Assembly: GCA_012735285.1 (NCBI GenBank)
Contig: JAAYHT010000021.1
Span: 1 to 9,604 of the forward strand
Direction of reading: 5' to 3'
Length of the DNA: 9,604 nt
Source: Clostridiales bacterium
GTDB lineage: Bacteria; Bacillota; Clostridia; Peptostreptococcales; Anaerovoracaceae
Shown here: positions 4,670 through 9,604 of the stretch, in pieces
How the letters are laid out: each line of letters begins with the position of its first letter
Position numbering within the stretch: position 1 is the first letter of the stretch
The notes under the pieces: generated by a model
Told to the model about the DNA's origin: nothing
The model's input: only the letters and a program-made list of their open reading frames with translations
Databases searched by the model: none
Made by a program: the position numbers and the translations under genes

Positions 4670-7297
4670 ATGGGGGAAGTAGTTAGAAAAACTAATTCAT
4701 CAACCGGAGGTCCAGTATTCGTTTATGTAAAAGACGGAAAAATAATCAGAATAACACCGATGGATCTTGATGAAACAGATGCACCTTCTTGGGAGATTAA
4801 AGCAAGAGGTCGCACATTCAAACCGCCACGGAAAACAACTGTGGCACCATACACACAAGGGATCAAGTCATTGATTTACTCAGACAAGAGACTTTTGTAC
4901 CCTATGAAGCGTGTTGATTTTGACCCCGACGGTGAAAGAAACATTCAAAACCGTGGTATTTCAGGCTATGAAAGAATCAGCTGGGAAGAAGCCGCGGATA
5001 TCATCGTTAAAGAAGTAAACCGTATTAAACGCGAAAGCGGTCCTTCAGCAATTCTTACTGAATGGAGCTCTCACCACATGTGGGGTAATGTGGGCTACTG
5101 TCTAAGCACCTATATGCGCTTTATGAACTTGCTAGGCTGTACATATGCTGACCATAATCCTGATAGCTGGGAAGGATGGCATTGGGGTGCAATGCATATG
5201 TGGGGATTCAGCTGGCGTTTAGGTATCCCCGAGCAATATGATTTGCTTGAAGACGCTTTAAAACATACTGAAATGATAGTATTCTGGTCATCTGACCCCG
5301 AAACCACTGCAGGTCTTTACGGCGCCTTTGAATCAACAATAAGACGTCAGTGGCTAAAAGATCTAGGCGTTAAGATGGTATTTATCGACCCATTCTATAA
5401 CCATACTTGTGCTTTATACGACGGCAAATGGATAGCTCCAAAGATTGGTACGGACCATGCCTTGTCATTTGCAATCGCTTATACTTGGCTGACAGAAGGA
5501 ACATACGACAAAGAATATGTTGAAAAGAATACTCATGGCTTTGATGAATGGGCTGAATATGTTTTAGGCAAAACGGATGGTGTTCCAAAAACACCCGAAT
5601 GGGCGGAAAAAGAATCAGGTGTTCCTGCATATGAAATTCGCGCTCTGGCTCGCGAATGGGCTAAAAACAAAACAATGCTTGCTGCTGGTGGATTAGGTGG
5701 CTGGGGCGGTGCCTGCCGTGCATCACATGGTGTTGAATGGACCCGTGGAATGGTAGCACTGGCTGCAATGCAAGGTTTAGGTAAGCCGGGCTCAAATATT
5801 TGGTCAACCACGCAAGGCACTCCAGTCAATTACAATTTCTTCTTCCCCGGATATGCCGATGGTGGTATCGTTGGTGACTGCGATAATACTGGAGCAGGCT
5901 TTAAGTGGGGCTGGAGAATGTTCGACGGTAAAACAAGTTTCCCTGTATCCACAAATTTGAATACTGCTAAGGGACAACATATCCCACGACTGAGAACTCC
6001 AGAATGTATTATGGACGGGAAGTTAGAATGGAGAGGTAAAGGATTCTGTGGAGCTGACATACAGGATCAGTTACAAAAATACACCTATCCAGCTCCTGGT
6101 TATTCTAGAGTTAGAATGCTTTGGAAATACGGCGGCTCATATATGGGAACCATGACCGCTACCAACAGATATGCAAAGAGATACAATGACCCAAGCCTTG
6201 AATTTGTAATTAATCAGTCAATATGGGACGAAGGAGAGGTTATGTTTGCAGATATTATTCTGCCAGCATGCACAAACTTTGAACGTTGGGATATTTCAGA
6301 GTTCGCTAGCTGCGATGGTTACATTCCGGACTCTTACCATCAAGCCAATCACCGTGTAATTTCTCTACAAATGAAATGTATCGAACCTCTAGGTGAAAGT
6401 AAGTCTGATTACGAAATATTTGCATACATGGCTAAGAAGCTCGGCTTCTATGATGAATTCACTGAAGGAAAAACCGAGCTGGATTGGGTTAAACAAATGT
6501 TCCATGCAAGTGATTTGCCTAAATATATCACTTGGGAGGAATTCGAAAAGAAAGGTTATTTCATAGTACCTAATGATCCTGATCGTAAGCGTACTGTGGC
6601 CTTAAGATGGTTTGCAGAAGGGCGTGAAAAGGATACTCCTGACTGGGGTCCAAGGATCAATAATACAGTTGCTAAGAAAGGACTTCAGACCACAACAGGA
6701 AAAATTGAATTTATTGCAACCAGCTTGAAGAATTTTGAAGAGCAAGGTTTTATTGACGAACATCGCCCTGCAATGCATAAATATGTACGTGCTTGGGAAT
6801 GCCACCACTCAGAACTTGCTAAAAAATATCCTCTCGGTTTGGTTTCTCCACATCCTCGTTTCTCCTTCCATACCATGGGAGACGGTAAAGATAGCTTTAT
6901 GAACGATATTAAAGACCACCGTGTCTTAGTTGACGGTCACTATTATTGGATAATAAGGATGAATAAAAAAGATGCAGAAGCTCGCGGCATAAAAAATGGT
7001 GATCTAGTAAGAGCCTATAATGACCGTGGTTCTGTAATACTCTGCGCTCAAGTTGGCGAAAGAGTACCACCAGGAACAGTACATTCATATGAATCCTGTG
7101 CTGTGTATGATCCCTTAGGAAAACCTGGGTATTCTGCGGATCGTGGAGGTTGCATCAATATTTTAACTCCTGATCGTTTCCTATCTAAATATGCACATGG
7201 AATGGCACCTAATAGCGCCATGATTGAGGTTGAGAAATGGAACGGAGATCCTTATGATACCTATGAATCTGAAAGCAAAAAGGAGGATGTGAAATGA
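4670..7297 (+). CDS. athL: Pyrogallol/phloroglucinol-type transhydroxylase, large (molybdopterin) subunit
   Basis: An 875-residue member of the DMSO-reductase superfamily, the same length as AthL of Pelobacter acidigallici, to which it is similar throughout (from memory: NSSTGGPVFVYVKDGKII, HNPDSWEGWHWG, GGLGGWGGACRASHG). That enzyme moves a hydroxyl group between phenols, turning pyrogallol into phloroglucinol with no net redox change, in the cytoplasm. There is no Tat signal and no N-terminal CxxC Fe-S motif, as in AthL. Ser166 is the expected Mo ligand (Ser175 in Pelobacter). His135, Tyr143, Asp165, Trp167, Tyr395, Phe459, Cys548 and Tyr551 match active-site residues remembered from the structure (144, 152, 174, 176, 404, 468, 557, 560). 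The residue matching Arg153 is Cys144, followed by Leu145, so substrate preference may differ. A loop near residues 92-100 is about 8 residues shorter. It overlaps athS by 4 bases. Confidence 0.9.
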   Translation: MGEVVRKTNSSTGGPVFVYVKDGKIIRITPMDLDETDAPSWEIKARGRTFKPPRKTTVAPYTQGIKSLIYSDKRLLYPMKRVDFDPDGERNIQNRGISGYERISWEEAADIIVKEVNRIKRESGPSAILTEWSSHHMWGNVGYCLSTYMRFMNLLGCTYADHNPDSWEGWHWGAMHMWGFSWRLGIPEQYDLLEDALKHTEMIVFWSSDPETTAGLYGAFESTIRRQWLKDLGVKMVFIDPFYNHTCALYDGKWIAPKIGTDHALSFAIAYTWLTEGTYDKEYVEKNTHGFDEWAEYVLGKTDGVPKTPEWAEKESGVPAYEIRALAREWAKNKTMLAAGGLGGWGGACRASHGVEWTRGMVALAAMQGLGKPGSNIWSTTQGTPVNYNFFFPGYADGGIVGDCDNTGAGFKWGWRMFDGKTSFPVSTNLNTAKGQHIPRLRTPECIMDGKLEWRGKGFCGADIQDQLQKYTYPAPGYSRVRMLWKYGGSYMGTMTATNRYAKRYNDPSLEFVINQSIWDEGEVMFADIILPACTNFERWDISEFASCDGYIPDSYHQANHRVISLQMKCIEPLGESKSDYEIFAYMAKKLGFYDEFTEGKTELDWVKQMFHASDLPKYITWEEFEKKGYFIVPNDPDRKRTVALRWFAEGREKDTPDWGPRINNTVAKKGLQTTTGKIEFIATSLKNFEEQGFIDEHRPAMHKYVRAWECHHSELAKKYPLGLVSPHPRFSFHTMGDGKDSFMNDIKDHRVLVDGHYYWIIRMNKKDAEARGIKNGDLVRAYNDRGSVILCAQVGERVPPGTVHSYESCAVYDPLGKPGYSADRGGCINILTPDRFLSKYAHGMAPNSAMIEVEKWNGDPYDTYESESKKEDVK

Positions 7298-8121
7298 AAC
7301 AATGGTATTTTGTTATAGATGTAGCCAAATGTCATGACTGTAACAACTGTTTCATGGCATGTAAAGACGAGCACGTTGGTAACGATTGGCCGGGCTACAC
7401 TGCTGCGCAGCCTCGTCACAGACACAGATGGATGAATATCCTTCGTAGAGAAAGAGGCCAACATAGAAGAAACGATGTGGCGTATCTTCCAATGCCTTGC
7501 CAACACTGTGAAAATGCACCTTGCATTGAAGCATCTAAGGGCTCTATATATAGAAGAGATGATGGCATAGTGATGATTGATATGGAAAAAGCAAAGGGCA
7601 ACAAAGCTCTTGTTGACTCATGTCCATACGGTGTCATCTATTGGAATGATGAAAGTGACATTGCTCAGAAATGCACAATGTGTGCACATCTGTTGGACGA
7701 TAAGTCATGGCAACCTGGCATCCCCCGTTGTGCACACTCATGTCCAACAGGATCCCTTAAGGCTTACTATATTGAGCCTGAAGAGATGGAAAAAATGACA
7801 AAAGAAGAAGATCTAAAGGCTTATAAAGAAGAGCTCAACACTAAGCCACATGTACTTTATAAAAATCTACATAAATTCACTAAAAACTTTATCGCTGCAG
7901 GTGTGTTAGTTGATGAAGATTGCTTCGAAAATGCAGAAGTAACTTTGAAATCAAATGGTAACGTTATAGCAACTCAGAAAACAAACTTCTTCGGTGATTT
8001 CAAATTCGACGGTCTGGAAAACGGATTATATCAAGTCGATATCGATGCAGAGGGAAGAAAAACTTCACTGGAAGTAAAAATCGAAGATGAATCTAAAAAC
8101 CTGGGCTATATAAAACTCTAA
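7294..8121 (+). CDS. athS: Pyrogallol/phloroglucinol-type transhydroxylase, small (iron-sulfur) subunit
   Basis: A 275-residue partner of the large subunit, close to the length of Pelobacter AthS. The N-terminal ferredoxin-like part (1-155) has twelve cysteines suited to three [4Fe-4S] clusters: C13xxC16xxC19xxxC23, C69xxC72xxxxC77, C110-Pro, C127xxC130, and C146xxxC150-Pro. The third of the four motifs usual in DmsB/NrfC-type proteins is reduced to one Cys-Pro, removing the fourth cluster. After a charged linker (160-185) a C-terminal segment (about 200-275) has the alternating pattern of a small beta-sandwich/carboxypeptidase-regulatory-like domain, fitting the beta-barrel described for AthS. 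No membrane anchor or signal peptide is seen, so the heterodimer should be soluble and cytoplasmic. The ATG overlaps the athL stop (ATGA), with AGGAGG at 7281-7286. Confidence 0.9.
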   Translation: MKQWYFVIDVAKCHDCNNCFMACKDEHVGNDWPGYTAAQPRHRHRWMNILRRERGQHRRNDVAYLPMPCQHCENAPCIEASKGSIYRRDDGIVMIDMEKAKGNKALVDSCPYGVIYWNDESDIAQKCTMCAHLLDDKSWQPGIPRCAHSCPTGSLKAYYIEPEEMEKMTKEEDLKAYKEELNTKPHVLYKNLHKFTKNFIAAGVLVDEDCFENAEVTLKSNGNVIATQKTNFFGDFKFDGLENGLYQVDIDAEGRKTSLEVKIEDESKNLGYIKL

Positions 8122-8144
8122 GGGGAGAATGAATTTCTCCCCTT
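8120..8144 (+). other. Strong hairpin after athS, without a U-tract
   Basis: AAGGGGAGAA (8120-8129) pairs perfectly with TTCTCCCCTT (8135-8144) around a 5-base loop; the stem begins inside the athS stop codon. The following bases (CCAAACTTG) lack the T run of an intrinsic terminator. It more likely protects the athLS mRNA 3' end or only partly terminates, lowering expression of the flavoprotein gene that starts 37 bases later. No separate promoter is obvious in the 60-base gap. Confidence 0.6.
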
Positions 8145-8181
8145 CCAAACTTGATAATCTCAACGGAAGGAATTCTAGAAT

Positions 8182-8736
8182 ATGAAAAAAGTAGTAATCT
8201 TTAACGGTAGTCCAAGAATGGACGGTAACATTGCAACAATACTAAATATTATAGCTAGAGGAGCCCGGGATAAGGGTGCAGAAGTAAAGTTTTATACCCT
8301 ATTCAAAATGAAATTTATGGCTTGCCTGAGTTGCTTTTCATGTAGGCTAAATCCTGATTGTGCTATAAACGATGAACTTCGAGCAGCTTTGCAGCACGTA
8401 AAAGATGCTGACAGTATTGTTGTTGGCTCTCCAATCTATATGATGCAGGTTACAGGACCTGTAAAGAACATGTATGACCGTTTCTTCCCACTAATGGATA
8501 CTGAATTTAAACCACGATTTGGAACAAAAAAAATGGTCACCGTATATTCTCAAGGTATGGAGGATCCTCATATGTTTGATTCTTATTATAAATATACGGC
8601 AGCAATGTTCCCTTCTTACGGATTTGATCTAATCGATAACATTGTTTTCACAAATGCTAATGATCCTGAATCTGCAGATCGAAACAGAGAGCTTAAGATC
8701 CGTGCTTATGAAGCTGGAAAGAGATTAGCAATGTAA
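8182..8736 (+). CDS. Iron-sulfur flavoprotein / NADPH-dependent FMN reductase family protein
   Basis: A 184-residue flavodoxin-fold protein. An N-terminal FMN phosphate loop, NGSPRMDGNIA (8-18), follows the first beta strand. C48xxC51xxC54xxxxxC60 matches the compact CX2CX2CX4-7C motif that binds a [4Fe-4S] cluster in Isf proteins. GSPIYMMQVTGPVKNMYDR (82-100) is the flavin-contacting segment of this family. It is cytoplasmic, with no signal or membrane segment. The family carries one or two electrons between ferredoxin or NAD(P)H and other acceptors; the specific partner here is unknown. It lies 60 bases downstream of athS in the same orientation with no clear promoter of its own, so it is probably co-transcribed and may activate or reduce the transhydroxylase or a later pathway step. 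This is inference. GGAAGGA at 8165-8171 precedes the ATG at a longish 10 bases. Confidence 0.85.
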   Translation: MKKVVIFNGSPRMDGNIATILNIIARGARDKGAEVKFYTLFKMKFMACLSCFSCRLNPDCAINDELRAALQHVKDADSIVVGSPIYMMQVTGPVKNMYDRFFPLMDTEFKPRFGTKKMVTVYSQGMEDPHMFDSYYKYTAAMFPSYGFDLIDNIVFTNANDPESADRNRELKIRAYEAGKRLAM

Positions 8737-8751
8737 ATCTACTAAGACATT

Positions 8752-8783
8752 ATTTAACCCGATGAATATTCATCGGGTTAAAT
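8752..8783. terminator. Perfect 32-bp palindrome, bidirectional terminator
   Basis: Two 16-base arms, with ACCCGATGAAT and ATTCATCGGGT as the core, meet at 8767/8768. It lies between the convergent flavoprotein gene (plus) and the NagZ-like gene (minus), and the minus-strand stop codon (8770-8772) is inside it. Both flanks after the GC-rich stem are AT-rich but contain only short T runs (TTAAATTGTTT on plus, TTAAATAATG on minus), so it should work in both directions, perhaps imperfectly. Confidence 0.75.
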
Positions 8784-9604
8784 TGTTTAATAGACTTTCC
8801 ATTTCACTATTAAGTTGTTCAATATCAATATCCTCGATCCTATTATTCTCTATTCCGTATTTATGTTTAATTGTCAGTATTCTATAAACGCTTTGATTTA
8901 TTCTATCCTCAGTTATTTCGTTATTTTCAACAGCTCTTTTTAATGCTTCCAACACATTTATTATATTCTCATACCCATGACAGACTAAAACTATATCACA
9001 TCCGGCTTTAATAGACTGGATTGAGGCTTCTGTAACATCATAATTATCCATAATTGCACCCATCGTCATGTCATCAGTAATTACTATCCCATTGAAGCCT
9101 AATTGATCCCTCAAAAGATCCTGGATAATTGTTTCTGATAAAGTAGAGGGATATAGGGGATCAATCATTTCATAAAGTATATGGGCTACCATAACTGCAT
9201 CTGCCCCATCTTCTATCGCATTTTTAAAAGGAATCAACTCAAACTGCATAAGGTCATTAAAGCTTTTATCAACACTGGGTAATCCAAGATGCGAATCAGT
9301 ATCTGTATCGCCGTGCCCAGGAAAGTGCTTTATTACAGGCACAATATTTTGAGACTGAATTCCCTTCATAGTTGCTATCCCTAATTCACTTACTAGATTT
9401 GGATCTGGCCCAAAAGATCTATCCCCAATAACAGGGTTATTAGGATTGCTATCAATGTCTAAAACAGGTGCGAAGTTAATATTAAATCCTAATGATTTTA
9501 TCTGCTTTGCAATAATGCCTCCAATTTCAAAAGAAAGCAAGGGATCATTGTTTTCGCCAATTACTCTATTAGACTCTGATTTTATAAATTCAGGAGGTAA
9601 CCTA
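8770..9604 (-). CDS. nagZ: Glycoside hydrolase family 3 beta-N-acetylhexosaminidase, C-terminal part
   Basis: The reading frame is open to the window end (from 9603), so the N-terminus is cut off; 277 residues remain. The TTG at 9540 inside it is an internal Leu, not a start. The fragment begins RLPPEF, the usual NagZ GG.V.RLPP region. It continues with INFAPVLDIDSNPNNPVIGDRSFG (about 42-65), KHFPGHGDT (92-100) and DSH (103-105), the Asp-His acid/base dyad of NagZ enzymes, then ITDDMTMGAI (175-184) with the nucleophile Asp (177). The enzyme removes terminal N-acetylglucosamine from muropeptides in cell-wall recycling. Whether it is secreted, a lipoprotein or cytoplasmic cannot be told without the N-terminus. 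It ends soon after the GH3 N-terminal-type domain, as in short NagZ forms. It is convergent with, and unrelated to, the transhydroxylase block. Confidence 0.92.
   Translation of the reverse strand, partial: RLPPEFIKSESNRVIGENNDPLLSFEIGGIIAKQIKSLGFNINFAPVLDIDSNPNNPVIGDRSFGPDPNLVSELGIATMKGIQSQNIVPVIKHFPGHGDTDTDSHLGLPSVDKSFNDLMQFELIPFKNAIEDGADAVMVAHILYEMIDPLYPSTLSETIIQDLLRDQLGFNGIVITDDMTMGAIMDNYDVTEASIQSIKAGCDIVLVCHGYENIINVLEALKRAVENNEITEDRINQSVYRILTIKHKYGIENNRIEDIDIEQLNSEMESLLNNLTR

Noticed and set aside
5533..5829. Minus-strand open frames opposite athL (also 5110-5307, 5382-5630, 5830-6060, 6602-6876)
   Set aside because: They lie wholly within the strongly conserved athL gene, have low-complexity, non-protein-like composition and no family motifs; they are antisense shadows.
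4670..7297. DMSO reductase, formate dehydrogenase or exported thiosulfate/polysulfide reductase
   Set aside because: There is no Tat signal, no N-terminal Fe-S motif, no Cys/Sec Mo ligand and no membrane subunit; the detailed sequence agrees with transhydroxylase along its whole length.
7261..7798. Open frames overlapping athS in other frames
   Set aside because: The athS frame has twelve correctly spaced cysteines; the others show no domain pattern and have no suitable start signals.
9538..9540. Start codon of the NagZ-like gene at the TTG
   Set aside because: The frame stays open to the window edge and the upstream residues (RLPPEF...) belong to the conserved family, so the TTG is an internal leucine codon.
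1..9604. CRISPR arrays, tRNA/rRNA genes, insertion sequences
   Set aside because: No regularly spaced repeats, no tRNA-like cloverleaf and no transposase or terminal inverted repeats were seen on reading both strands.

Overview
The window looks like chromosome from a low-GC anaerobic Firmicute, probably a member of the Clostridia. The signs are AT-rich intergenic DNA, strong AGGAGG-type ribosome binding sites, a glycine decarboxylase split into two subunits (GcvPA/GcvPB), and a molybdenum-dependent phenol transhydroxylase of the kind found in anaerobic gallate/pyrogallol/phloroglucinol degraders. Species cannot be told from the sequence.

Layout. (1) 1-2959, minus strand: a glycine cleavage operon read gcvT -> gcvH -> gcvPA -> gcvPB, with only the first 23 codons of gcvPB inside the window. 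(2) 2960-3519: a 560-base gene-free stretch. On the minus strand it holds a promoter (3152-3181), a glycine-riboswitch-like aptamer (about 3009-3068) and an intrinsic terminator (2980-3013) just before the gcvT ribosome binding site. On the plus strand it holds a likely lysR promoter and a 20-bp dyad. (3) 3520-4431, plus: a LysR-type regulator with its own terminator. (4) 4432-4666: an intergenic region with a 23-bp palindrome placed over the most likely promoter of the next gene. (5) 4670-8736, plus: large (athL-like) and small (athS-like) subunits of a pyrogallol/phloroglucinol-type transhydroxylase, overlapping by 4 bases, then a small iron-sulfur flavoprotein of the Isf/FMN-reductase family. 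(6) 8752-8783: a perfect 32-bp palindrome serving as a shared terminator. (7) 8770-9604, minus: the C-terminal part of a family 3 beta-N-acetylhexosaminidase (NagZ-like), cut by the window end.

How the parts fit. The gcv genes form a complete glycine-to-methylene-THF system once gcvPB continues off the edge (the L-protein is not seen), and the leader suggests glycine switches it on by preventing early termination. The plus-strand block reads as a regulated module for a phenolic substrate: a LysR-type sensor, a cytoplasmic two-subunit molybdopterin/Fe-S enzyme, and a flavin/Fe-S protein that could pass electrons. AthL keeps nearly all active-site residues I remember from the Pelobacter acidigallici enzyme (His144, Tyr152, Asp174, Ser175, Trp176, Tyr404, Phe468, Cys557, Tyr560 in that numbering), but the residue matching Arg153 is Cys and the next (His in my recollection) is Leu. 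That is the most interesting point in the window, because it suggests a changed substrate pocket. All comparisons with the Pelobacter protein are from memory and need an alignment.
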